Shown here: piece after piece, positions 54,997-63,036 of the stretch
Layout of the letters: each line of letters starts with the position of its first letter
Position numbering within the stretch: the stretch's first letter is position 1
Origin: JAJEEA01 sp965116765
GTDB lineage: Bacteria; Acidobacteriota; Vicinamibacteria; Vicinamibacterales; UBA8438
NCBI GenBank assembly: GCA_965116765.1
Contig: OZ220718.1
Location: 4,092,001-4,156,000 of the forward strand
Length of the DNA: 64,000 nucleotides
Direction: 5' to 3'
Position numbers and translations under genes: made by a program
The notes under the pieces: model-generated
What the model saw: only the letters and a program-made list of their open reading frames with translations
What the model was told of the DNA's origin: nothing
The model's database searches: none

Positions 54997-55626
54997 CTAC
55001 TCCACGTCGGGGGCGCCGGCGGCCCGGCCGGCGTGTGCGGAGGGAGTCGCGAGCTCGACCGTGGTGCGGTCGGGCTCGAGCTGGGGGTCGGCGGCCAGCG
55101 AGACGCCGGTGTCGAGAATCGTGGAGGCGTCGCCGTGCTCGATGCCCATCAACCCCACGACGCGTTCCAGCGACCGCGTGATGGCGGCCCGCTCGATCTC
55201 CGGCAATCTGTCGAGGGCCGACGCCAGGCGATCCTGCATGGGTGAGGGGGAGACCTTCACCAGAGTCTGGCCCTTGGGAGAAGCCGTTATCAGAACGCGG
55301 CGGCGGTCGACGTCGGAACGGAGCCGCGTCGCCAGCCCCTTGCGCACCAGGCGGTCCACGATGCCGACGGCGGTGCTGGGCGAGATCTCGACTGCCGTCG
55401 CCAGATCGGTGAGCGACAGCGGTCCGTTCGCGGCGAGATGCAGGAGGCAGGACAGTTGGGGAACCGTCACGCCGTGCTGGCTCTCGAGTCGGTGCGAAAA
55501 GCTGTCCACGGCACGGATGATGCGGCGGATCGCCTTCAGCGTGCGGTCATGGTAGCGGGGCGCGGCACTCCTCGATTCGGCCGGCCGGCCGCTCGCCGAG
55601 GAAGAGGCCTGCTCGTCGTGAATCAT
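54997..55626 (-). CDS. ectR: MarR-family regulator of ectoine genes
   Basis: A 209-residue winged-helix protein. LKAIRRIIRAVDSFSHRLES, then TVPQLSCLLHLAANGPLSLT and VEISPSTAVGIVDRLVRKGL (recognition helix), DVDRRRVLITASPKG (wing). EctR1-type regulators sit beside ect genes and repress them at low salinity. ATG 55626 gives the usual start; the longer frame runs over the divergent promoter. It lies upstream of and on the same strand as ectABCD, and divergent from ehu. Confidence 0.92.
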   Translation of the reverse strand: MIHDEQASSSASGRPAESRSAAPRYHDRTLKAIRRIIRAVDSFSHRLESQHGVTVPQLSCLLHLAANGPLSLTDLATAVEISPSTAVGIVDRLVRKGLATRLRSDVDRRRVLITASPKGQTLVKVSPSPMQDRLASALDRLPEIERAAITRSLERVVGLMGIEHGDASTILDTGVSLAADPQLEPDRTTVELATPSAHAGRAAGAPDVE

Positions 55627-55736
55627 CCGTGGACCCAATCTAGCATACGCAGCGGGCCGTTTCCCATTTCGCCACGGCCTCGCCCGCTGCACCGGGGAAT
55701 CCGTCCGGCGGGCCCCGGCGGGAGCAGTCACGGAAC

Positions 55737-56635
55737 ATGCACGGGCGGGTGACGTGGCTCGGCCGGGGCCTGCTGGCCGGCCTGATCCTCGCGGCGGCGG
55801 GCCTCTGGACGCTGGCCCGCGACCCCGCGACCGACCGCGCGTACGCAGGCGGGCTGGAGAGCATCCGGCAGGCCGGGACCGTGCGCCTGGGATATGCCAA
55901 CGAGGCCCCCTACGGCTACCGCGACACCGCGACCGGCAGGATAACGGGCGAGGCTCCCGAAGTCGCGCGCGTCGTGCTGCGGCGCCTGGGGCTCGAGCGC
56001 ATCGAGGCGGTCGTCACCGAGTTCGGGGCGCTGATTCCGGGCCTCCGGGCGGGCCGTTTCGACATCATCGCGGCCGGCATGTACATCACCCCCGCCCGCT
56101 GCCGCCAGATCGCCTTCTCCGAGCCGACCTACCGGATCGGCGAGGCCTTCGCGGTGCGGGCCGGCAACCCGCTGGCGCTGCACGGCTACGAGGACGTCGC
56201 GCGCCACCCGGCCGCCACGCTGGGCGTCGTGGGCGGCGCCATCGAGCACACCTACGCGCGGGCGGTCGGGATACCGGAGGCTCGCGTTGCCGTGTTCCCG
56301 GACAACATCAGTGCGCTGACCGCCCTGCGCGCCGGGCGCATCGATGCGTGGGCCGCGACCCGGCTGACGACGCTCGACCTGTTGCGCAAGGCGAGCACCC
56401 CGCAGCTCGAGCTGGCCGAGCCGTTCTTCGACCCCGTAATCGGCGGGCAGACGATCGTCGGGTACGGCGCGTTCGGCTTTCGCCTGCGCGATCGGGCGTT
56501 GCGGGCCGCGTTCAACCGCGAGCTGGACGACTTCGTCGGCAGCGACGAGCACCTGCGCCTGACCGCTCCGTTCGGCATCACGCGCGACACCTTGCCGGGC
56601 GACGTCACCACCCGCGAGCTGTGCGGGCGCACCTG
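55737..56635 (+). CDS. ehuB: Ectoine/hydroxyectoine ABC transporter substrate-binding protein
   Basis: A 299-residue exported binding protein with a signal anchor (LAGLILAAAGLWTLA). GTVRLGYANEAPYGYRDTAT, FDIIAAGMYITPARCRQIAF and PFGITRDTLPGDVTTRELC place it in the EhuB group, with conserved aromatic/Glu residues in the first lobe for compatible-solute binding. It delivers ectoines to EhuCD. ATG 55737 is first of the ehuBCDA operon, divergent from ectR across 110 bases. Confidence 0.92.
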
Positions 56636-56650
56636 AGCGGGTCCCGTCGC

Positions 56651-57325
56651 ATGATTTCGGAAACCGAGCTCGTCCCGCACCTGCCGCACCTGCTGGGGGG
56701 CTTGCAGGTGACGCTCCAGGTGTTCGCCGGCAGCGCGCTGCTGGCCGCGGCCAGCGCCCTGGTCGCCGGCGTGGCCCGCACGTCCACCGATCCCGTCGTG
56801 CGGGGAGCAGCCGCCGGCTACGTCGAGGCCTTCCGCGGCACGTCGGCGCTGGTGCAGCTCTTCTGGGCCTACTTCGCCCTGCCGCTGCTGTTCGGGGTCC
56901 ACCTGGACGCCATGGTGGTCGGCATCCTCGTGCTGGGCCTGAACGCGGGGGCCTACGGCGCGGAGATCGTGCGCGGCGCCGTCCAGGCGGTCCCCGCCGG
57001 GCAGCACCAGGCGGCGGTCGCCCTGAACCTGACGGCGTGGCAGCGCCTGCGCCACGTCGTCCTGCCGCAGGCCGGCCTGGCGATGCTCCCGCCCGTCGGC
57101 AACCTGTCGATCGAGCTGCTCAAGAGCACGGCGCTAGTCTCGATGATCACGGTGACCGACGTCACCCGCGCCGGGCTCGAGATCCGCGACAACACCCTGC
57201 TGACGACCGAGATCCTGTCGCTGCTGCTGCTGATCTACCTCGCGCTGGCCCTGCTGCTGACGGCGGCCGTGCGCGGCCTCGAAGCGCGGCTGTCCCGCGG
57301 CCGCGAGCGGGGAGACGCCCGTTGA
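56651..57325 (+). CDS. ehuC: Ectoine/hydroxyectoine ABC transporter permease
   Basis: A 224-residue HisM-type permease with about five helices. EAFRGTSALVQLFWAYFALP and the EAA loop AVALNLTAWQRLRHVVLPQA contact the ATPase. It pairs with EhuD. ATG 56651 lies 15 bases after ehuB. The stop overlaps the ehuD start. Confidence 0.92.
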   Translation: MISETELVPHLPHLLGGLQVTLQVFAGSALLAAASALVAGVARTSTDPVVRGAAAGYVEAFRGTSALVQLFWAYFALPLLFGVHLDAMVVGILVLGLNAGAYGAEIVRGAVQAVPAGQHQAAVALNLTAWQRLRHVVLPQAGLAMLPPVGNLSIELLKSTALVSMITVTDVTRAGLEIRDNTLLTTEILSLLLLIYLALALLLTAAVRGLEARLSRGRERGDAR

Positions 57326-57981
57326 TCTGGGACTGGCAGTTCGCCGTGGACGTCCTGCCCGACCTGTTGCGCGGGCTGCGGGTCACGCTCCAGGCCGTCG
57401 CCGGCGGCATGTCGCTGGCGCTCGTCCTCGGCCTCGCCTGGGCGCTGTGCCGCCGGGCGCGCCGGCCGTGGGTCTCGTGGCCGGTCGCGGGGCTGGTCGA
57501 GGCGGTGCGCAGCACGCCGCTGCTGATTCAGTTGTTCTTCGTCTACTACGTGCTGCCGGCCGCCGGCGTGGTGGTCGACCCGTGGGTCGCCGGCCTCGCC
57601 GCGCTGGGCCTGCACTACAGCGCCTACACCTCGGAGGTCTATCGCGCCGGCCTCGACGGGGTGCCGCGCGGGCAATGGCTGGCGGCCCGGGCGCTGAACC
57701 TCACCCGCTTCGAGACGTATCGCCACGTCGTCCTGCCCCAGGCGCTGCCCCCGGTCGTGCCGGCCCTCGGCAACTACCTCATCGCCATGTTCAAGGACGC
57801 GCCGCTGCTGTCGGCGATTACGGTGCAGGAGGTGCTCTCGACGGCCCGGAACCTGGGGAACGAGCATTTCCGGTACCTGGAGCCGCTCACCCTCGTCGGC
57901 GTCTTCTTCCTCGTGCTCAGCCTCCTCGCCGGGAGCCTGGTGAGGTGGCTCGAGCGGCGCCTGAAGGTGGTGCCGGCGTGA
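57322..57981 (+). CDS. ehuD: Ectoine/hydroxyectoine ABC transporter permease
   Basis: A 219-residue second permease. EAVRSTPLLIQLFFVYYVLP and the EAA loop ARALNLTRFETYRHVVLPQA are typical. The start is TTG 57322, overlapping the ehuC stop, with GGAG eight bases upstream; no ATG or GTG fits. The stop overlaps the ehuA GTG. Confidence 0.9.
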   Translation: MIWDWQFAVDVLPDLLRGLRVTLQAVAGGMSLALVLGLAWALCRRARRPWVSWPVAGLVEAVRSTPLLIQLFFVYYVLPAAGVVVDPWVAGLAALGLHYSAYTSEVYRAGLDGVPRGQWLAARALNLTRFETYRHVVLPQALPPVVPALGNYLIAMFKDAPLLSAITVQEVLSTARNLGNEHFRYLEPLTLVGVFFLVLSLLAGSLVRWLERRLKVVPA

Positions 57982-58793
57982 GGGGGCGCGACGGCGCGGA
58001 CCGGCCCCTGGTCCGGGTGCGGAGCCTCCGCAAGGCCTACGGAGATCGCCCGGTCCTGCGCGGCGTCGACCTCGACGTCGCCCACGGCGAGCGGGTGGCC
58101 GTCATCGGCCCGAGCGGCTCGGGCAAGTCGACGCTGCTGCGGCTGCTGATGACGCTCGAGAAGCCCGACGGCGGCACGATCGAGATCGACGGAGATCCGA
58201 TGTGGACGGCACGGCGCGGCGGCCGGGAGGTGCCGGCCGACGAGGCGCACCTGCGCGCCGTGCGCGGCAGGGTCGGCATGGTCTTCCAGCAGTTCAACCT
58301 CTTTCCGCACATGACCGTGCTGCGCAACGTCACGCTCGCCCCGCGACTGCGCCTCGGACTCGCGCGGCGGGAGGCGGAGGACCGGGCGCGCCGACTGCTC
58401 GCGATGGTCGGCCTCGAGGACCGGGCGGACCAGTACCCGGCCACCCTGTCCGGCGGGCAGAAACAGCGCGTCGCCATCGCGCGGGCGCTGGCCGTGCAGC
58501 CGCGCATCATGCTGTTCGACGAGGTGACGTCGGCCCTCGATCCGCAGCTCGTGGGCGAGGTGCTGGCCGTGCTCCGGCGGCTCGCCGACGATACCGACAT
58601 GACGAAGATCATCGTGACGCACGAGATGACGTTCGCGCGGGACATCGCCGACCGTGTGCTGTTCCTCGACGAAGGCCGTATCGTGGAAGCGGGGCCACCC
58701 GACCGGATCTTCAAGGACCCGGCGCATCCGCGCACGCGGGAGTTCCTGCAAACGTTCCTGACCCAGCCGCGAGGGCGGCGCGGCGCGGGGTGA
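57978..58793 (+). CDS. ehuA: Ectoine/hydroxyectoine ABC transporter ATP-binding protein
   Basis: A 271-residue ABC ATPase. Walker A VIGPSGSGKSTLLRLL (about residue 42), Q-loop GMVFQQFNLFPHMTVLRNVT, signature LSGGQKQRVAIARAL, Walker B IMLFDEVTSALDP and the switch His in IVTHEMTFARDIAD are complete. It energises EhuCD uptake. The GTG at 57978 overlaps the ehuD stop. Confidence 0.94.
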   Translation: MRGRDGADRPLVRVRSLRKAYGDRPVLRGVDLDVAHGERVAVIGPSGSGKSTLLRLLMTLEKPDGGTIEIDGDPMWTARRGGREVPADEAHLRAVRGRVGMVFQQFNLFPHMTVLRNVTLAPRLRLGLARREAEDRARRLLAMVGLEDRADQYPATLSGGQKQRVAIARALAVQPRIMLFDEVTSALDPQLVGEVLAVLRRLADDTDMTKIIVTHEMTFARDIADRVLFLDEGRIVEAGPPDRIFKDPAHPRTREFLQTFLTQPRGRRGAG

Positions 58794-58829
58794 CCGCCGC
58801 GCCGGAGCCGCGCGCGGAAGGGGAGGCGC

Positions 58830-59681
58830 ATGACCGAAGAGACCGGACGAGGCGCGCGAGACTGGCAGCTCGAGCACTACGCCAGGGTCGGCAAGGAATA
58901 CGGCGACAAGCACTTCACCCGGGCCGACAGCGAGTACACTAACTGGGTGCTCGGGCAGATCGCCGGTGTGAAGCCCGACGCCCGCACGATTGCCGAGGTC
59001 GGCGCGGGAACGTGCGTCTTTGCATCCCAGCTGGGTTGCCGCATGGGCCTCGAGCTCCCCGTGGTCTGTTACGAGCCGGTCGCGGAGCTGCTGGAAGCGG
59101 CCGCCGGTTTCGCCAACGTGCGCGCCGTACATGGCGGGGCCGCGGAATTCGCGCGCGATGCACCCGACAGTGCGTTCGATCTCGTCTATACCAAGGACAC
59201 CGCCCACCATTTCCCGGTCGATTCCCTGACCGGCGTGCACCGCGGACTCTGTGCGAAGCTGAAGCCCGGCGGACGCTACCTGATGGTGGTGCGCACGCCG
59301 CCCGACCCCGCCCTGGTGCCGGTCGGGCGCGATGCGGGTCGCAGGTGGCCCGACCTGTACACGTCGCTCGGCGATCTGCTGGCAGCGATGCGCAAGGTCC
59401 CGGACTGGCGGGAGGTGGCGGTCACGCGCTGGGAGAAGGCGGTCCCCACGTCGGCCCGGGAGTGGATCGACGGCGTGCGCGGACGGGACACGTGGTCGGT
59501 GTTCTCGGCACTCGGTCCGGATGAGATCGCCGCTACCGTGGACGAGCTGGAAGCGCGCTTCGACGGCGGCGCAGCGTTCGACTTCCTGCATCAGTACGAC
59601 GTCGCAGTATTCGAGAAGCCGGCCGGCGGCGTCGCCCGACGACCGCCACCTCCGCTCCGGCCGGCGGAACGCGGGGGCTGA
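58830..59681 (+). CDS. Class I SAM-dependent methyltransferase
   Basis: A 283-residue protein. TIAEVGAGTCVFASQLG (motif I, about residue 53), VVCYEPVAELLEAAAGFANV (motif II) and FDLVYTKDTAHHFPVDSLTG (motif IV) fit Rossmann methyltransferases; LKPGGRYLMVV is also typical. It starts 36 bases after ehuA with GGGGAGG upstream of ATG 58830, so it may be co-transcribed. The substrate is unknown. A link to ectoine metabolism is unproven. Confidence 0.85.
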   Translation: MTEETGRGARDWQLEHYARVGKEYGDKHFTRADSEYTNWVLGQIAGVKPDARTIAEVGAGTCVFASQLGCRMGLELPVVCYEPVAELLEAAAGFANVRAVHGGAAEFARDAPDSAFDLVYTKDTAHHFPVDSLTGVHRGLCAKLKPGGRYLMVVRTPPDPALVPVGRDAGRRWPDLYTSLGDLLAAMRKVPDWREVAVTRWEKAVPTSAREWIDGVRGRDTWSVFSALGPDEIAATVDELEARFDGGAAFDFLHQYDVAVFEKPAGGVARRPPPPLRPAERGG

Positions 59682-59876
59682 GACGCGTTCGGGGGCCGGA
59701 CTGCGAGAGTGGAGTGGAAGACACCGGGGTCGGGACTCGACTCGGCCCCAGCCTGACGCTGGCGGAGTCGTCGCTGAGCATGGCCCCGGACGGAACGCCC
59801 GAGCTGCGGGAAACCCAGATCGTGAACGTGACGGAGGTGGAGCCGTTTCGGGGCTGCGAGCGCGGGGACAGCCGCG

Positions 59877-59906
59877 CCGGGAGCCCGCGTCGCCGCGGGC
59901 TCCCGG
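59877..59906. terminator. Strong hairpin between convergent genes
   Basis: A perfect 13-bp stem (59877-59889 with 59894-59906, CCGGGAGCCCGCG) with a four-base loop, lying between the methyltransferase and dienelactone hydrolase stops. There is no T-run on either side, so it is either a factor-assisted or a bidirectional terminator. Confidence 0.6.
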
Positions 59907-59912
59907 AACGGG

Positions 59913-60786
59913 CTACGCGGTGAGGTGCCGGCGGAAGAAGCCCACCGTCAGGTTCCACGCCTGGGCGGCCGCCGCCTCGTTGTAGCGCGGGGTCGAGTTG
60001 TTGTGGAAGCCGTGCAGGGTGCCCTCGAACATGTGCATCTCGTGCTCGACGTTGTTCGCCTGCAGGGCGGCCTCGTACTCGGGCCACATCGCGTTGATGC
60101 GAGATGATCATCATCGCGGCCTCGATGTTCGGCACCCCCTCGGTCGGGGCGGAGGCGCCGTAGAAGGGCACGCCGGCCTGAAGGTCGCTGCCCAGCTCGA
60201 CCGCGAGGCGGTTGGTCATGCCCCCGCCCCAGCAGAACCCGGTCGACCCGAGGCGGCCGTTCGACAGCGCGTGCCCCTTGAGGAAGCGCGCGCTGTTGAT
60301 CATGTCCTGGTCGAGCTCGTCGGGGTCGAGGCCGCGCTGCAGGACGCGGCCGTCGTCGTCGTTGCCGGGGTAGCCGCCCACCGGCGACAGGCCGTCCGGC
60401 GCGAGGGCGAGGAACCCGGCCACCGCGGCGCGGCGGGCGACGTCCTCGATGTGCGGGTTCAGGCCGCGGTTCTCGTGGATGATCAGCACCGCCGGAAACG
60501 GCCCGTCCCCGGCCGGCTGCACGAGGTAGCCGCGCATCTCGCCCGAGGTGCCGCCCGGCGACGGGTACTCGACGTAGGTCCCCCTCATGCGGGGGTCGGT
60601 GAACGAGATCGTCTGCGCCTCGGCGTAGCGCGGCAGCAGGGCCTGGGCCATCCACAGGGCCGAGACGCCGCCGATGGTCATCGCCGCGGCGCGGTTCAGG
60701 AACTCGCGCCGGGTGATCCGGCCGTGGCAGTACTCGTCGTAGAGGTCGAAGACGCGCGGGTCGATCTTCTTCTGTTCCTCGGTCAT
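59913..60786 (-). CDS. Dienelactone-hydrolase-family protein with Tat-like signal, frameshifted
   Basis: About 290 residues. The N-terminal helical leader holds a twin-arginine signal (GRITRREFLNRAAAMTIGGV). The alpha/beta hydrolase core follows: VLIIHENRGLNPHIEDVARR, and the nucleophile elbow GSTGFCWGGGMTN with Cys in place of Ser, as in dienelactone hydrolases. After IEAAMMII (about 60105) the frame shifts and a few codons seem lost. The end (MWPEYEAALQANNVEHEMHM, then LHGFHNNSTPRYNEAAAAQA) is in another frame to TAG 59913. The catalytic His (LHGF) is in that tail, so the shift matters for activity. Confidence 0.82.
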
Positions 60787-61215
60787 CGGTACGCTCCTCT
60801 TGCTGCGTGACTTGCCTCCGGTTTACGGTGGACTCGCGTGTCGTGGCCGGGCACGCGGCGGCGTGACCGACTCGGCGAACACGATTCTACGGAACTCGCG
60901 GCGCTACGTCACCCCGAGCTGCTTTCCGGGACCCACGAGGTGGCCGAAGACTGTCCCAATGGTCTTCCGGAACCACCGGCCTCACGATGTCACCCGTCAC
61001 CGTGACGGTGCCCTTCGGCTCCCGTGGCCGAAGACTGTCCCAATGGTCTTCCGGAACCACCGGCTCCGGAACTGCCGGCTGCCGAGGCCGAGCCCGCGGG
61101 ACCGGCCGCCTCACGATGTCACCCGTCACCGTGACGGTGCGCTTCGGCTCCATCTGCGGGTACCCGGCCCGCGCTCGGGGCGCGGGCGGGTCACGCCGGG
61201 TCGGCCCTTCGGTGG
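60787..61215. repeat. Intergenic region with two interleaved direct repeats
   Basis: Repeat A (41 bp, GTGGCCGAAGACTGTCCCAA onward) is at 60940-60980 and 61024-61064. Repeat B (43 bp, CCTCACGATGTCACCCGTCA onward, containing the palindrome CACCGTCACGGTG on one strand) is at 60980-61022 and 61109-61151. The order is A-B-A-spacer-B. Copies are almost identical. No gene is seen. They look like mobile or repetitive extragenic units rather than a regulatory array. Confidence 0.88.
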
Positions 61216-62274
61216 TCATCGCGAGGTCGCATCCCGTTCCGAGCCGGCCTGCTCCTCCACGCGGTGGCCGGCGAGGATGCCCTCCATGCCGATGTTGCCC
61301 TCGTGGCAGGCGTACTCGAAGATGTCCTCGTCCTTCCGCGTCAACGGGATCATCGCGGTCCACGGGCCCGAGTAGGTGCCCGGATCGTCGACCGTGAACT
61401 CGTGCTCTATCGTGTCGGGGCCGACCCGCGTGAAGCGTTCCACGAGCCGGAGCTGCTCGGCCGACCCGCGGATGCGCTCGTACAGCGCGGCCGGAGAATC
61501 GCTCTTCGGCGAGAAGTTGCGGGTCTCGACGACCAGCGTGTCCTCGTCCCAGTAGCCGCGCGCGTCGCCGTGCCACTGCCGGATGGCGTCGTCGACGTGG
61601 GGGCCGGCGTCGATGGGGACGATGCGGGCGTCGTGGATCATCTCGTGCAGGAACACGACGTGGTCCGGGGTCTGGACGATCCGGTAGTAGGTGTTGTAGC
61701 CGGCGAACAGGTTGGGCATGCCGAAGGTGATGCACCGCTCCTGCAGCCGGCGGTCGGTCCACGACGACGCCGGGTTGTCGGCGAGGTGGGCGGCCCGCGC
61801 GTCGACGCGCCGTTGCGCCTCGGGCGTCAAGGGCGGCAGGCGGCCATCCGGCGGGTCGACGACCAGCGAGGTGCGGTTGTCGAAGTCCCGGTCGACCAGC
61901 CAGAACTGGTTGTAGTTGCCGGTCGCCGCGTCGCGCGACGAGAACGAGTCGTCGTCGCCGAGGGCGGCGGTGAACACGCTGTCCGCGAACGCCGCGTCGC
62001 TCTCGCCGCTCGCGAAGATCTCCGCGTAGCGGGCCTCGAGCCGCGCCAGCTCCTCGTCGGTCAGCACCGCCTTGTCGCCCAGCGCCTCGGGGCGCTCGAG
62101 CGGCGTCGCGGTGTTGTTGGCCCAGACGCCCTGCAGGTCCGGCCGGCCGTCCGGCGTGCGCGGCAGGGTCCACGGCTCCTCTCCCGCCTGCGCAAGGCTC
62201 GCCGCCGGCGCCGCCGCCATCGCGCCCGCGACCACCGCGAGGGCCGCCCACCATGCTGTCCGTGACTGGTTCAT
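61216..62274 (-). CDS. Secreted protein of the Acidobacteriota 'PDLQGVW' family
   Basis: A 352-residue protein with a signal peptide (AALAVVAGAMAAAPAASLAQ). The mature start LPRTPDGRPDLQGVWANNTA is followed by conserved QERCITFGMPNLFAGYNTYY, IHDARIVPIDAGPHVDDAIR and FEYACHEGNIGMEGILAG. This large family is repeated many times in Acidobacteriota genomes. Its role is unknown (suggested carbohydrate- or phenolic-related, without proof). It is the best taxonomic hint in the window. The gene is complete. Confidence 0.82.
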   Translation of the reverse strand: MNQSRTAWWAALAVVAGAMAAAPAASLAQAGEEPWTLPRTPDGRPDLQGVWANNTATPLERPEALGDKAVLTDEELARLEARYAEIFASGESDAAFADSVFTAALGDDDSFSSRDAATGNYNQFWLVDRDFDNRTSLVVDPPDGRLPPLTPEAQRRVDARAAHLADNPASSWTDRRLQERCITFGMPNLFAGYNTYYRIVQTPDHVVFLHEMIHDARIVPIDAGPHVDDAIRQWHGDARGYWDEDTLVVETRNFSPKSDSPAALYERIRGSAEQLRLVERFTRVGPDTIEHEFTVDDPGTYSGPWTAMIPLTRKDEDIFEYACHEGNIGMEGILAGHRVEEQAGSERDATSR

Positions 62275-62410
62275 CGTCGTCTCTCCCGAAGTGTCCTGCC
62301 GTGCATTATGTCAGTCTTTCGACCGGCAGCGACCCGCTCGCGCCCTGCGAGTGCGATCCAGGCAACGCCCCAACCGAGACGGGAGCGCGGGACCACCCGT
62401 GGACGTCCGG

Positions 62411-62755
62411 TCAACGGCCGAGGACGACATCGAGCCCCGACAGCAGAAGCTCGAACTTGGCCCGCGGGAGCTTGCCGGCCCGTTCATCGAGCAGGCTTCT
62501 GTCGAGCGCGATGACCTGCGAGGCGTTGGCCACCGAGTCTTGCGGAAGACCTGTCGTTCTTGCGGCAAGAAGCACGTTACCCGGCGCGTCGGCCCACCGC
62601 AGGTTGCTCGTGAGCGGCACGCACACCGCGGTGGCGAGGCGGCTTCGATTCAAGGCATCGCCCTGCACCACCACGACCGGTCGTCGAAACCCGGGGCCCG
62701 ATCCGACGGGGGCGGGCAGATCGGCCCACCAGATCTCGCCCTGCGAGATCACCAC
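62411..62755 (-). CDS. mazF: MazF/PemK-family endoribonuclease toxin
   Basis: A 114-residue toxin. SQGEIWWADLPAPVGSGPGF, RRPVVVVQGDALNRSRLATA, VPLTSNLRWADAPGNVLL and NASQVIALDRSLLDERAGKL follow MazF order; the catalytic Arg (GFRRP) and Thr (PLTSN) are there. It cleaves mRNA at short motifs. The GTG start overlaps the antitoxin stop (62749-62755). Confidence 0.93.
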   Translation of the reverse strand: MVISQGEIWWADLPAPVGSGPGFRRPVVVVQGDALNRSRLATAVCVPLTSNLRWADAPGNVLLAARTTGLPQDSVANASQVIALDRSLLDERAGKLPRAKFELLLSGLDVVLGR

Positions 62756-62985
62756 TCGACGCGCTCCAGAACGCGGCGCGCCGCCACGGCCAGGAACTCA
62801 TCCGACTCGGCACCGACCTGATCGCATACCCGATTCATGGCTTCGGTGACTTCGTCCGGTGCGTGGCGGGCCACGTACTCCCGCAACGCGGCGCTGTACA
62901 CCTCGCTTCGTGATCGCCGCTCGCGCTCGGCCAGTCGCTCGACCTTCTCGAAAACCTCGTCCGGGATGGAAACCGCCGTCTTCAT
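62749..62985 (-). CDS. Ribbon-helix-helix antitoxin paired with MazF
   Basis: A 78-residue protein. KTAVSIPDEVFEKVERLAER and RRSRSEVYSAALREYV make a CopG-type ribbon-helix-helix, then an acidic tail. It binds MazF and represses the pair. The ATG at 62985 is followed by an overlapping toxin start, so the operon is intact. Confidence 0.9.
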   Translation of the reverse strand: MKTAVSIPDEVFEKVERLAERERRSRSEVYSAALREYVARHAPDEVTEAMNRVCDQVGAESDEFLAVAARRVLERVEW

Positions 62986-63036
62986 ACCCCGAGTATAACC
63001 GGGCTCGGGGATCAGGGGGAGGGCGTTCGCGATCGG

